From Cryptomeria japonica (Eukaryota; Streptophyta; Pinopsida; Cupressales; Cupressaceae): a stretch of 64,000 nucleotides of DNA. Location: NCBI RefSeq assembly GCF_030272615.1, contig NC_081413.1, positions 724,188,649-724,252,648 of the forward strand. Reading direction: 5' to 3'. The notes under the pieces are model-generated. The model did not search any database and was not told where the DNA came from. It saw only the letters and a program-made list of their open reading frames with translations. Both the position numbers and the translations under genes were made by a program. Each line of letters opens with the position of its first letter. The first letter of the stretch is position 1. Below are positions 34,018 to 46,225 of the stretch, in pieces.

Positions 34018-34478
34018 GTGGTAGAAGAGAACCCCATCGGATCAGACAATAAACCAGAAGATGGAGAATTGTTGATGATGAGGAGAGCTTTGTGTCATAC
34101 CGAAAAAGATAAAGAACCCTTGCAGAGGAAGAACTTGTTCAAGACCAGATGTAAGGTATCTAGTAAGTGTTGCAAAGTTGTCATTAATAGTGGTAGTTCA
34201 AATAATATTATTTCAGAAGAGATGGTGAATAAGTTGAAATTGGAAAGATTGAAACACCCTAAGCCTTACCAGATAGCATGGATTCAGGATAAACATAAGT
34301 TGTTAGTAAGTGAACAGTGTTTAGTAAAATTGAAAATTGGGAATTATCATGATGAAGTTTTGTGTGACATTATGTCTATGGAAATTTGTCATATTTTGTT
34401 GGGAAGACCTTGGCAGTTTGATAGACAGGTAATACATGATGGGAGGAAGAATACATACACTATTGTGGCCAATGGGAT
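34018..34478 (+). pseudogene. Gypsy 2 aspartic protease region, interrupted by Gypsy 3
   Basis: Frame with KCCKVVINSGSSNNIIS, where the catalytic Asp of the DSG motif is Asn (AAT at 34186-34188, a G-to-A change), and HILLGRPWQFDRQVIHDG, the usual second block. It stops at GGGAT 34474-34478, the Gypsy 3 insertion site, and resumes at 43263 as KQTLLPLEEPLKNEV. Confidence 0.88.
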
Positions 34479-36045
34479 TAGTGCAAGAGCATCTAGTTTA
34501 GAGTACAAATTCTTCATTTTGGTGTGTTTTTTCATATTTTAGTTTGAGATGGTGAATAAGAGTCTTATCTTAGGTCCTCATATGTTTTTAAAATGTTTTG
34601 GTAGGTTGAATGTCCTTAGGACAATGCATTTGCTCAATTTTGGCTTGTAAGCCCTTGTAAGCCTAAAATGGCATAATCTTGCATTTTGATTTAAAATACA
34701 TTGAATAGCCTTGTTTGGAATTGGGACATGTTAATTTAAAGGTCTTTAGTCATCCTAGATGATTTGGAGGAGAAAACAAAGCATGTAAGGCAAAAATGCA
34801 CTTTTTGGCAAAAGTTGTCAAAGTTGCTTGACAACTTTTTGCAACATTGAGCAACTTTTTGCATTTTTGAGCAAAGGGTTGGTTAGGAAAATGATGGAGA
34901 GTTAGTTAGGCCAAAAATGGCATATAAATTCCCTGAGAATGAATGTAATGAGGTGGTTGAATGCCTGGAGTATATTGGAATACAAATTGGAGTCCATTTT
35001 TTAGTTTTACCTTATGTTTTTCAAAAAATTAGAGCAACAGTCCGTACTTAATGGATTGATTGCATTGTTGTTCTTTGATTATTGTTTTTTAAATGATCTT
35101 GTAGTGATCAGGAAGCATTTTGATTATTTTTTGTGCAGGTTTGAATTGATTTGTTAATTTTGTAAGCTCTCGACCTGAGTAGGGGTTTGAGAGGCCCAAA
35201 CATGGTTCCAGCTTGAAGTCCTCTGAGTTCTTCTCAATAACCCTTGGTATTCAAGCCATAGAATCTTTTTATAGTTTAAATATTCTTTATTTTCCTTTGG
35301 AGGTCATTGAAAGGCCAATGAGCATCATTTCCTAGGCAAGCTCAGTCATAGTTCGATTGGGAAATGAATGAAATTATACAAGTGCTTGCAGGGATGAGCA
35401 AGGTTGGAAGTGCAGAGTGTTTGGAATAATCAAGTGGGGTGTGGCAGAGCATATGTGTGGGTTTGGAAGTGTGGAGATCAAGGAAGACACCAAACCCTTA
35501 GAAAAGACCAAAACAAGCCTAAAACCACCTAAAACAAGCATTTCTCGGGTTCTGTACCTATACAGTCATACGAAGATTTCTCATGTCATAAATTAGAAAT
35601 TACTCCCAAAAGGGTATCCTAATCATCAAATATTTTATGTGGTTCTTTGGGTAAATTGTGAGAAAATCCACAAAAATTGGTTAGGTAGGGCTAATTGGGG
35701 CTCTAGGACTACTAGGCCTAGAAAATAGGGAAAGGAAGGAGCGATGGGGAAATGAATCAAACCCATACTCAAAACTAGTTGATTACCCTTGGAAAAAATC
35801 ATAAACACCTACTACAACCTCTGCAAGCACTTGTTAGGAGTTTGAGAGTGTGAGGTTGGATTTACCCTTGTGAATCCCAACCATGCTTGAGCAACCAGTG
35901 AGCACATCTTGATTGGGAGTACTCCTAGAGAGTTGAGATGTCTAAATTGACTAGTAGACTGGATGAAAAATGAAGAGAGCCTACTAGGACAACACTTGAC
36001 TACCTTTTTCAAAGGATTGACTCTCTCTGAGTATACCTCCATCAT
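34479..36045 (+). repeat. Gypsy 3 5' LTR
   Basis: 1,567 bp. It contains CTTTTTGGCAAAAGTTGTC and repeated GCAACTTTTTGC words near 34800-34870. It ends CCATCA just before the primer site. Confidence 0.93.
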
Positions 36046-36048
36046 AGT

Positions 36049-36060
36049 GGTATCAGAGCA
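36049..36060 (+). promoter_or_regulatory. Gypsy 3 primer binding site (initiator tRNA-Met)
   Basis: Exact TGGTATCAGAGC, three bases after the LTR end. Confidence 0.95.
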
Positions 36061-36087
36061 ACCAAGATTTGGGAAGAAGCCAGTACA

Positions 36088-37380
36088 TGACAAACACTGA
36101 ATTAGTAGGAGAGAATAGTCTTAGGATGGTGACCAATGCAGAGCTAGAAAAGAAGGTAGAAGACCAAGAGGAATAAAATAGACTCCTCAGAGAAAGATTA
36201 CTACAACTGGAGAGAAAACTAGACATAGTTGAAGATAAAACTGAGAAAGTGACATTCAAGGTTAATGAGGGGAAGGGTAAAGAAGTTGTAGAAGAGGATA
36301 GGACCGCTGAACTAGACCCTATTCTATCTGAAGAACCTTTCCTTAAAGCAATCAAAGCCTTAGGAGGAGAATCCCTAGAAGGAGTGCCACTTTGTGTGGA
36401 AAAATGTAGCCTGAGGTAGTCCTAGAATGGATAGAGGGATTGGAGAATCACTTTGAATGTGATGGAATCAGTGAGGCACAAAAGGTGAAGGTGGCCAAGT
36501 CTAGATTGAGAGGGGCAACATTTGCTTGGTGGAAATTTATTCAAGAAGAGAGGCAAAAAGAGGGCAAGAATCCCATAGCTACTTGGAAGGGCATGTTAGC
36601 CAAGGTAAAAGAGGCATACATCCCTAAAGATTATGAGATCCAGTTGCATAAGAGGAGACAAAATTTGAGACAAAGAGACTTGGATGTGAGTAGCTACACT
36701 GAGGAATTTCAGAAGTTGTGCTTCAGATCCAAGGTGGTAGAGGATGAGAGCATCAAGGTAGCCAGATACTTAAATGGCTTGAGATGGAATATTCAAGAGG
36801 AATTAAGATTTTTATGCCCCAACACCATGCACAAGTGCTATCAGTTGGCACTAAACATGGAGGAAAAGAGCAAGAAGAAACAAGAACAAAACACAACAAA
36901 GGTAGAGGTAGGGGAAGAGATGGCAGAGGCCAGAGAGGTAGTTTTGGTGGAAGAAGTGTAGACCAAAGATCCCAAGGGGAATCCAAGTTGGTTGAGAAAA
37001 GTGGGGATTCCAATAGCAAGAGCAGCTATAGAGGAAGGGGATCTAGAAACTCTAGTAGAGGAAGGTCTAGTGGATCAGGAAGAGGGTCCTATTTTGCTAC
37101 CATGAAGTGCTACAATTTCCATCAACTTGGACACTCGACCTATAGATGCCCTGATAATTCTTCTTCATCCCAAGGAGGTGAGAGGAGAGTAAATTATGCT
37201 CAAGAGGATGCAGCAAACATGAAAGCATCAGAAGTAAGTTTGGATTCAATGGTTGGAGAGAACCTCATGATAAGAAGAGTCTTGATTAAAGAACCAGTTA
37301 AGGAGGAACCTAGCCAAAGGAGATCCTTGTTCAGAATAAAATATAAGATCGTGGGAAAGGTATGTAGAGTGGTGGTGGAT
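36088..37380 (+). pseudogene. Gypsy 3 gag
   Basis: Starts MTNTELVGENSLRM at 36088, with a coiled-coil-like segment (36130-36260). After stops and a frameshift, the capsid core is in the frame 36440-36961 (AKSRLRGATFAWWKFI, ARYLNGLRWNIQEEL). A second frameshift near 36880 leads to an Arg/Gly/Ser-rich tail and a Cys-His finger CYNFHQLGHSTYRC (about 37109-37150), where the usual second Cys is replaced by Phe-His spacing. Confidence 0.82.
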
Positions 37381-37705
37381 TCATGATCCACAGACAACAT
37401 AGTGTCAAAGGAAGCGGTGAGTAAGCTCAATTTGCCAAGAATACCACATAGTGATCCTTATAGAGTTACATGGCTCAACAAGGGGCAGCATGTTATTGTA
37501 AATGAACAAACTTCAGTGGAGTTCACTATAAGAGGCTACAAAGACAAAATCTTGTGTGATATCTTGCCCATGGATGCTTGCCACCTACTCCTAGGTAGGC
37601 CATGGCAGTTTGACAGAAAGGCAATACACCACAGAGAGAAGAATGCTTATACCTTCCAAATGGATGGAACCACCTACAAAATCCAATCCATAAGAGACCA
37701 AGTAT
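37360..37705 (+). pseudogene. Gypsy 3 aspartic protease
   Basis: CRVVVDS is followed by TGA (37384-37386) where the DSG motif expects Gly, then STDNIVSKEAVSKLNL. HLLLGRPWQFDRKAIHH is the second conserved block. A single base change at the active-site Gly codon has both removed the motif and ended translation. Confidence 0.85.
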
Positions 37706-38651
37706 AGGGAACATCCAAAGGTCCTAATGTGTTGTTGGTTGGTGAGAAAGAGTTCATTAGCACTCTCAAGGAGGGAGAAGGAGTGGGGTTTTCCATTGTT
37801 GTAAAGCCAAAAGAGGACAACAAGGAGAAGAAGATGAGCATTCCTAAAGAAGTGCAGCAGGTCCTAAATTAGTTTAAGGACATCATTAGTGATGGAACAC
37901 CAACTACATTGCCTCCTCAACATGCCATAAGTCATCAAATTGACTTTATACCTGCAGCTTCTTTGCCCAATAAGGCAACTCATAAAATGACACCAGATCA
38001 GAACAAGGAGATAGCCAACCAAATACAAGAACTCCTAGACGAAGAAATAATCAGGAAGAGCATCAGCCCATGTGCAGTACCCATCGTTTTGGCTCCAAAG
38101 AAGGTAGGTACTTGGAGACTTTGCACTGACTCTAGAGCCATAAACTAGATTACTATCAGATATAGATTTCTCATCCTAAGAATTGAAGACTTGATGGATT
38201 GTTAGGGAGTTATTGAATACTTCACCAAGATAGATCTCAAGAGTGGTTACCACCAAATCAGAATAAAGGAGGGTGATGAATGGAAGACAACTTTCAAGAC
38301 TACATAAGGACTCTATGAATGGCTTGTTATGCCATTTGGACTCACAAATGCCCCTAGAACATTCATGAGACTCATGAATGAAGTACTTAAGGACTACATT
38401 GGTAAATTTGTTGTTGTTTACTTAGATGACATCTTAATTTTTAGCAAGTTTAAAGATGATCATCTTAAGCATATAGAAATTGTCTTGAGTTAACTTTGTG
38501 ATGAGCAATTAACCTTCAATTTTGAGAAATGTGAGTTTATGAAACAAGAGTTGGTGTATCTTGGGTTTGTAGCCTCAAAAGGTGATTTGAAGATGGATAC
38601 CTCTAAGGTATAACCATAATCAGTTGGCCCACACCTAGGACAACAAGTGAA
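37706..38651 (+). pseudogene. Gypsy 3 reverse transcriptase
   Basis: HQIDFIPAASLPNKATHKM, then [32 protein letters not shown] with the first catalytic Asp, [17 protein letters not shown] and [12 protein letters not shown] (YLDD at 38419-38430). At least six in-frame stops interrupt it. The connection to RNase H is complete in length, unlike in Gypsy 2. Confidence 0.9.
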
Positions 38652-39705
38652 GTGAGAAGTTTCCATGGCTTGGCTCAGTTTTATAGGAAGTTCATTAGAG
38701 GGTTTAGTGAAAAATGTACACCCATGCTTGAGACAATCAAGGGAGGTATGAGAACCAAGTTTGTAACAAAGGAAGCACAAAGAGGTTTTGATGTCTTGAA
38801 GACAAAGGTGGCTACTCAACTAGTACTTATCCTTCCAAGCTTTGGCAAGATCTTCTCCATTAAATTTGATGCAAGCAACATAGCGGCTAGAGCAGTTTTG
38901 AGTCAAGACAATAGACCGGTTGCCTTCTTCAGTGAGAAACTCAATGATGCAAAGAAAAGGTATTCCTCCTATGATTTGGAATTGTATGCACTTTTCCAAT
39001 CTCTTAGGAAATGGAGGCATTATTTTCTGCCTAAGGAATTTGTGGTTTACACTGATAATCAAGCTCTTAGCTTTCTTAATTCTCAAGAAAAGTTAAACCA
39101 TATGCATATTAAATGGGTAGAGTATTTGCAATCATATACCTTTACCATTAAACACAAGAAAGGACAATGTAATAAGGTAGTTGATGCATTGAGTAGGAGG
39201 TTACTAATAGTGCAAGAAGTGCAGCTTAAAAGCATTGGAGTGGATAGTTTCAAGGAATTGTATGAAGAAGATGAAGACTTTGTTGCTTCCTACAAGGTTT
39301 GCCAAGGGTTTAGAAACCATTTTCATAGTGAATATGTAGATTACACCTTGCAAGATGGCCTTTTGTTTAAAGGAGGACAACTATGTGTGCCTAAAGGGTC
39401 TATGAGAGAAAACTTGATGCAAGAGAAGCATAATGGATGCTTGAGTGGACATTCTGGTTTGAACAAGACTTTGGAACTTGTCCAAAGGTTCTACTTTTGG
39501 CCTAAAATAAAAAGAGATATTGGAAGATATTTGGAGAAATGTGTGGTTTTCCAAAGAGCTAAGGGTACATCTTCCAATGCCATTCTTTGTCAGCTTTTAC
39601 CTATCCCCAACCGGCCATGGGAGTGTGTAAGTATGGACTTTGTTGTTGGTTTGCCTAAAACCAAATCACGTTTTGATAGCATTTATGTTGTGGTAAATAG
39701 GTTTA
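38652..39705 (+). pseudogene. Gypsy 3 RNase H and integrase, first part
   Basis: A 350-codon open stretch. Thumb end VRSFHGLAQFYRKFIRGF, RNase H (IKFDASNIAARAVLSQD, YSSYDLELYALFQSL, VVYTDNQALSFL, VVDALSRR), the integrase zinc region (GLNKTLELVQRFYFWPKI, then CVVFQRAKG where the first Cys-x-x-Cys is damaged), and the core start WECVSMDFVVGLPKT with the first catalytic Asp. It is then cut by the DNA element at 39706; the few codons beyond that point are read-through into the insert and are not part of the gene. Confidence 0.92.
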
Positions 39706-40698
39706 GGGTGAACTCACAATACTGGTTCCCACTTTTTGACCAACATTGACAGTTAGATGAACATTTTGCAAAAAACCTTCACTTTCCGACACCTATAACT
39801 TTTAAATCGTTAAGAATTTGAAGATGATGTAAACTAGTGATTTGTAACATCCTTTTTGTAGATTCTAAATATATTTTTTTCAAATTTTTTTGAATAAAAT
39901 TTTATTGATTTTTCCATATCCCTCAAAAGTAGTTTTTTACAGGAAACAACATTTTTTAAGAGTGATGTGCATCCCGAAACGTATAAATTTTTTTCTATAA
40001 ATGATAAAATCTTATCTCTTTTAAATTTTGGTTTGTAACATCAATACCCAAGGCATGCAGTTGGTTTGATAGTGATATGTTGAATATTTTTTATTTTATT
40101 AAGTTTTGAAGTCCGACTAATTATAATTTAGATATAGGTGTACGTTTGAACACATAACTTGCTCTATATATATCAAAAGTGAGTTTTATTTTTTTTGTTA
40201 GAAAGAAGACATCAATACCTAGGGCATAGATATTTTTCAGAATTTTTTTGAATTAGTTTGCTATTTTTCCCAATGCATTGAACAAAGAAGTTCATGTTTG
40301 GTGAAAAACCTGCATTCATAAAAAATAAAATAAAAATATATTAATAAAATTAAATATATTAAAAATTATACTATTTGGAAAGCTTATAATAAGGACTAAA
40401 TCCTCAAGAAAATAAAACTTCTAAATGAATTTGTTTGACCCCTCAAAAGCTAATGTAAAGTTGGTTTTTTATCAGCATTTGATAGATGCAAATGAGACTC
40501 CATTGCAAGTATGATTTAGAAGTAGAGAGGTTCTATCAAAGAAATTTTGATCTAAGAGCCTTTGATCTAACTCTCTTCAATTAATTACTTCAAATGGGAC
40601 CTCTTAAAGCTTAAATAATTATATTTTCCAAAAAATGTATGATTTCAGCAAAAATCAGGATGTACCAAAAAGTGGGAACCGGCTTTGTGAGTTCACCC
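39706..40698. mobile_element. TIR DNA element, copy B (993 bp)
   Basis: The left end GGGTGAACTCACAATACTGG and the complement of the right end GGGTGAACTCACAAAGCCGG belong to a terminal inverted repeat of about 33 bp (GGTTCCCACTTTTTG follows on both), with about three mismatches. TTTA flanks both sides (39702-39705 and 40699-40702). Deleting the element and one TTTA restores the integrase frame exactly (NRF then [10 protein letters not shown]). No coding frame of note; AT-rich interior. A second copy is at 6830-8247. The superfamily is not assigned: GGG ends fit several, and a 4-bp duplication is uncommon. Confidence 0.93.
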
Positions 40699-41728
40699 TT
40701 TAGTAAGATGGCTCATTTTATTCCATGCAAGGTCACTCATGATGCTAGCCACATGGCTCACTTGTTTTTCAAAGAGGTTATTAGAATTCATCGTTTACCT
40801 ATCAGCATTGTGTTAGCTAGGGATGCAAAGTTTATTGGTCATTTTTGGAAGACTTTGTGGCAAAGATTAGGTACTAATTTGTCTTTCAGTTCATCTTATC
40901 ATCCCCGAATGGATGGCCAAACTTAGGTGGTCAATAGAACACATGGAAATCTACTTAGATGCCTAACAAAGAGTATGGTCAAGCTTGGGATCAGATCATC
41001 CATCAAGATGAGTTTGCCTACAATGATAGTGTGAATAGGTCCACCGGTAAAAGTCTTTTTGAGGTGGTGTATGGCATTCATCCTATAGGAGTTTTGGAGC
41101 TCAAAGTTGTGGGAAAGATGGGATAGCAGAGTGGACATGCCTTAGACATGGCTCAATCAATGTAAGAGGTTCATGAGCAGGTTAGGACAACCCTATTGGA
41201 CACTACCCAAAGGATCAAGGACAAAGTGGATGAGAAAAGATAAGATATCTAATTTGTTGTTGGTGACATGGTGATGGTACATTTGAACAAGGTAAGAATT
41301 CATAAATGTGTCCCTAGCAAAATTCAGATGAGGAGGATAGGTCCTTGCAAAGTTTTGGCCAAGTATGGCAATAATGCATACAAGGTAGACTTACCCAATG
41401 ATATGGCTTTGTCACCCATTTTCAATGTGGCAAATTTGGTGTAGTATAAGGGTACACTTCCAACAAAATATAGAAGAGTTTTAGAGGTCTCTCAAGCACT
41501 TTCAAACCTGCCCTTACCAGCTGCACCCATTCCCCAAGCCGAGAAGGTGTTAGATTATAGAATTTTGAAGAAAACAACGCATACCGCCTACATGGAGCAC
41601 TTGGTCAAGTGGAAGAACCTTTCAACATCAGAGGCTACTTGGATACCTGAGGTAGACTTCTCTAAGCATGGAGTTCCACTTTCTTTACTACCTCAAGGAG
41701 TCACTTGACTTCTTTTCTTTGGGGAGTA
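40699..41728 (+). pseudogene. Gypsy 3 integrase remainder and chromodomain
   Basis: [30 protein letters not shown] (where the usual SDRD Asp is changed to ARD), and [12 protein letters not shown] followed by a stop. After frameshifts the C-terminal part is read in pieces. A chromodomain is recognisable at 41570-41660: AYMEHLVKWKNLS and EATWIPE. A polypurine tract TTTGGGGAGTA at 41718-41728 abuts the 3' LTR. Confidence 0.8.
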
Positions 41729-43257
41729 TGGTGCAGGAGCACCTAGTTTGGAGTACAACTTCTTTTTTGGTGTTTTTGTTCATAGTTTGGTATGAGATGG
41801 TGAACAAGAGTCTTCTCTTAGGTCCTCATATGTTTTTGAAATGTTTTGGTAGGTTGAATGTCCTTAGGACAATGCATTTGCTCAATTTTTGCTTGTAAGT
41901 CTAAAATGGCATAATCTTGTATTTTGATGTAAAACGCCTTGAATAGCCTTGTTTGGAATTGGGACATATTAATGTAATGGTATTTATTCATCCTAGATTG
42001 TTTGGAGGAGAAAACAAGGCATGTAAGGCAAAAATGCACTTTTTGGCAAAAGTTGTCAAAGTTGCTTGACAACTTTTTGCAACGTTGAGCAACTTTTTGC
42101 ATTTTTGAGCAAAGGGTTGGTTAGGAAACCGATGGAGAGTTAGTAAGACCAAAAATGGCATATAAATTCCCTGAGAATGAATGTAATGGGGTGTTTGAAT
42201 GCCTGGAGTAGATTGGAATACAAATTGGAGTTTTAGTTTTACCTTGTGTTTTTCACAGAATTAGAGCAACAGTCCGTACTTAATGGATTGATTGCATTGT
42301 TGTCCTTTGCTTATTGTTTTTTACATTCTCTTGTAGTGCTCAAGAATCATTTTGACTATTTTTTGTGCATGTTTGAATTGAGTTGTTAATTTTGTAAGCT
42401 CTCGGCCTGAGTAGGGGTTTGAGAGGCCCAAACATGGTTCCAGCTTGAAGTCCTTTGAGTTATTCTCAATAATCATTGGGAATCGAGTCATGGAACATTT
42501 GTATAGTGTAAATATTTTTTATTTTCCTTTGGAGGTCATTGAAAGGCCAATGAGCATCATTTCCTAGGTGAACTCAGTCATAGCTCGATTAGGAAATGAA
42601 TGAAATTATGCAAGTGCTTGCAGGGATGAGTAGGGTTCGAAGTGAATAGTGTTTGACATGAGAAATTGGGGTGTGGAAGAGCATATGTGTGGGTTTGGAG
42701 GTGTGGAAGGTCAAGGAAGACACCAAACCCTTAGAAAAGACCAAAACAAGCCTAAAACCACCTAAAACAAGCATTTCTCGGGTTCCGTACCTATACGGTC
42801 ATACTCAGATTTCTCATGTCATAAATTGGAAAGTACTTTCAAAAAGGTATCCTGATCATAAAAGATTTTGTGTGGGTCTTTGGGGAAACTGTGAGAAAAT
42901 CCACAAAAACGGTTAGGTTGGGCTAATTGGGGCTCTAGGGCTATTAGCCCTAAAAAATAGGGAAATGAAGGAGCGATGGGGAAATGAATCAAACCCATAC
43001 TCAAAACTAGTTGATTACCCTTGGAAAATATTATAAACACCTACTACAAGCTCTGCAAGCATTTGTTAGGATTTTGAGAGTGTGAGGTTGGATTTACCCT
43101 TGTGAATCCCAACCATGCCTGAGCAACCAATGAGCACATCTTGATTGGAAGCACTCCTAGAGAGTTGAGATGTCTAAATTGACTAGTAGAATAGATGAAC
43201 AAACACTTGACTGCCTTTTTCAAAGGATTGACTCTCTCTGAGTATACCTTCCCATCA
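41729..43257 (+). repeat. Gypsy 3 3' LTR
   Basis: 1,529 bp, starting TGGTGCAGGAGCACC and ending CCCATCA. Long near-identical blocks with 34479-36045, with scattered substitutions and small indels. Confidence 0.94.
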
Positions 43258-43262
43258 GGGAT

Positions 43263-44487
43263 GAAACAAACCTTGTTGCCTTTGGAGGAACCTTTGAAGA
43301 ATGAAGTATGTACAAATACCAGAATCTGTCAAGTATATGGAAGGAAGTTCATGGATGGACTGAGACATGAGAATGTGTGTTTTGCCTTAATTCCTAAGAA
43401 GACTGAGAGACCAGAACCGGAAGGAGAAGGCCTGACAGAAATAAGAGATTTGCTGACAAAGTATGGGGACATCATTTCAGATAATGTACCTGATGGATTG
43501 CCACCTGTTAGAAGCTGCACACCGGTTAACACCGATAGAGAATGAAAAACTGAATAGAAAATTGCAAGACCCATTGAAGAAAGGTTTGATCAAGGAAATT
43601 TTGAGCCCTTGTGCAGTACCAGCAGTATTAGCACCTAAGAATGGAGAATGGAGGATGTGTACCGATTCAAGAGCAATAAACAAGATCACAGTGAAATACC
43701 GATTTCTCTTGCCTAGGATGGATGAGATAATGGACTGTTTGAATGGAGCAAAGTACTTTACAAAGATAGATTTGAAGAGTGGATATCATCAGATCAGGAT
43801 CAGAGAAGATGATGAATGGAAGACCACATTTATGACAAATGAAGGATTATATGAATAGTTGGTGATACCTTTTGGATTGACTAATGCACCAAGTACTTTC
43901 ATGAGGATGATGAATGAGGTTTTGAAGAAATTCTTGAGTAAGTTTTTTATTGTGTATTTGGATGATATTCTAATTTTCAGTAAGACAAAAGAGGAGCATT
44001 TGTTGCAGTTAAGACAAGTTTTGCAAAGGTTGAGAGAAGAAAAGTTACTGATCAATATCAAGAAGTGCACTTTCATGAAGGATGAGTTAGTCTATTTGGG
44101 CTTTGTGCTATCTGAGGATGGTTTGAAGATGGACCCTGAGAAAGTGAAAGCCATTGGAGAGGTAAGATCATTTCATGGATTGGCTAGTTTTTACCGGAAG
44201 TTTATCAGAAATTTTAGTTCAGTTTGTAATCCTATGACTAAAACAATAAGGGGAGATCAGAAGGAATTCAAGTGGACCACCGAAGAAAACAAAATTTTTG
44301 AGTTGTTGAAATATAAAGTGACTGAGCAGCCCATGTTGGCTTTACCGGATTTCAATAAGGTATTTCAAGTGGATTGTGATGCAAGTGGAATAGCAATAGG
44401 AGCAGTTTTGAGTCAAGAAGGGAGAGCAATAGCATATTTCAGTGAGAAATTGAATGATGCCCCGGAAGAGATATTCAATATATGATC
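43263..44487 (+). pseudogene. Gypsy 2 reverse transcriptase and RNase H start
   Basis: Resumes the Gypsy 2 coding region after Gypsy 3. [31 protein letters not shown], a TGG-to-TAG stop at 43856-43858 just before [14 protein letters not shown], and [11 protein letters not shown] (43955-43966). After GLKMDPEKVKAI about ten codons that normally join to the GEVRSFHGLASF block are missing, a roughly 30-bp in-frame deletion. RNase H begins QVDCDASGIAIGAVLSQ. A frameshift at about 44465 ends the frame. Confidence 0.92.
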
Positions 44488-46225
44488 AGGAATTTTATGC
44501 CATAATTCAAGCCTTGAAGAAATGCAGACATTACTTGTTGCCTAAGGAGTTTGTGTTGTATACAAATCATCAAGCTTTGCAATATTTGAACAGTTAGAGT
44601 AAGTTGAATTAGAGACATATGAGATGGGTAGAGTTCTTACAGAGTTACACCTTTGTGTTGAAACATAAAAGTGGGAAATCTAACAAAGTTGTTGATGCAT
44701 TGAGTAGGAGAAGGAATTTGTTGATAGAGACGGGAGTGACAATATTACGTTTTGAAATTTTGAAGACCTTGTATGACAAAGACCCAAATTTTGCAGAACC
44801 TTGGAAAGCATGTAGAGAACTAGTTATGGTTGATAGGAGAAAATGGTTGGATTACTTCATTTAGGTGGGATGTTATTTAAGGGAGTTCATTTATGCATAC
44901 CTAAAAGTTCCATGAGAGAGAACCTGATAAAAGAGAAGCATAGTGGAGGTTTAGCTAGATATTTTAGCATTGATAAAACAGTTGCATTGGTGAGTGAGCA
45001 GTACTTTTGGCCCTAGATTCAGAAGGATGTTAAGAGATATGTCCAGAGTTGTAGAGTTTATAAAGTTGCAAAAGGCAGTAGTCAGAATGTGGGATTGTAT
45101 AAACCTTTGACAGTACTGGTAAGACCTTGGGAGGATATAAGTATGGATTTTGTACTTGGCTTACCTAAGACATCGAGAGGGAATGATTCTATATTTCTGG
45201 TAGTGGATATATTTTCAAAGATGGCTCATTTCATACCTTGTAAGAGGACATCAGATGCATTGCATGTAGCAGACCTATTTTTCAAGGAAGTTGTAAGATT
45301 GCATGGATTACCTAAGAACATAGTTTCAGACAGAGACACTAAGTTTGTTGGCTATTTTTTTAGATTACTTTGGAAGAAGATGAAGATAGATTTGAAGTTC
45401 AGTTCTACTTTTCGTCCACAGACTGATGGACAAATAGAAGTAGTTAACCGGAGTTTGGGAAACTTGTTGAGATGTTTAGTAGGAGATAAAACCGGAAGTT
45501 GGGATTTGGTCCTTGCACAAGGAGAGTTTTCCTATAACAATTCAATGAATAGAAGTATCAGAAAAACACATTTTGAGATTGTTACCAGAGTGCATCCTAA
45601 AGGAATAGAAGAATTGAGAGACATTAGCAGTGAAGACAAGAAGAGTTCAAAAGCAGAAGAATTTGCAGATCACATGGTAGCAATGCATATTCAGGTTAAA
45701 CAACACTTGGAAGACATGAATAGAAAATACAAGGAGAAGGCAGATGAGAAGAGGAGACATAAGGAATTTGAAGTTGGCAATGAAGTGATGGTCTATTTGA
45801 GAAAAGAGAGATTCCCAGTTGGAACTTATAATAAGTTGCAGATGAAGAAGTTAGGACCCTGTAAGATCTTGAGAAAGTTTAGTTCTAGAAATGCATATGA
45901 GTTGGAGCTACCAGATAGTCTAAGTATTTCACCTATATTCAACATTGTAGATCTTCATGACTACCATGAACTAGAATTTAGTGAGGACGGTATTGTAGAC
46001 TTGGAGAAATAATTGCCTCAAAAGGAACCAGATCAGATTGAAGAGATTTTGGATAGTAGGATTGGGCGTAGTACCCGAAGCAGTCAATACAAAGAATATC
46101 TTGTGAAGTGGAAGAACATACCAGTGGAAGATTCATCTTGGCTTTCTCAGGAAAAGGTAGACCACCTTGGTTTCCCTCTAAACCCAGCAAAAAGAGAGGC
46201 TCACTTTTTATTAACCCCGGATGTC
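44488..46225 (+). pseudogene. Gypsy 2 RNase H end, integrase and chromodomain
   Basis: RNase H end in another frame (VVDALSRRRN). The zinc region at 44890-45070 has lost residues, with a stop at 45015. The integrase core 45089-46012 is open: DISMDFVLGLPKT, IVSDRDTKFVGYF and the QTDGQIEVVNRSLGN block with the third acidic residue, then LGPCKILRKF. A TAA at 46010-46012 (probably CAA before) precedes the chromodomain YKEYLVKWKNIPVEDSSWLS (46093-46152). The integrase is the best-preserved part of this element. Confidence 0.92.

Larger units (their letters stand above)
34479..43257 (+). mobile_element. Gypsy 3: chromodomain Ty3/Gypsy element nested in Gypsy 2
   Basis: Bounded by LTRs 34479-36045 and 41729-43257 and by the perfect target duplication GGGAT (34474-34478 and 43258-43262). 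Removing it restores the Gypsy 2 reading frame across the junction, which confirms the boundaries. The layout is chromovirus-like. It carries a 993-bp DNA element in its integrase. The 5' LTR starts TAGTGCAAGAGC where the 3' LTR has TGGTGCAGGAGC, consistent with G-to-A decay. Confidence 0.95.

Noticed and set aside
39706-39749. C-terminal 15 codons of the Gypsy 3 RNase H-integrase frame
   Set aside because: They are read-through into the DNA element, not integrase sequence.
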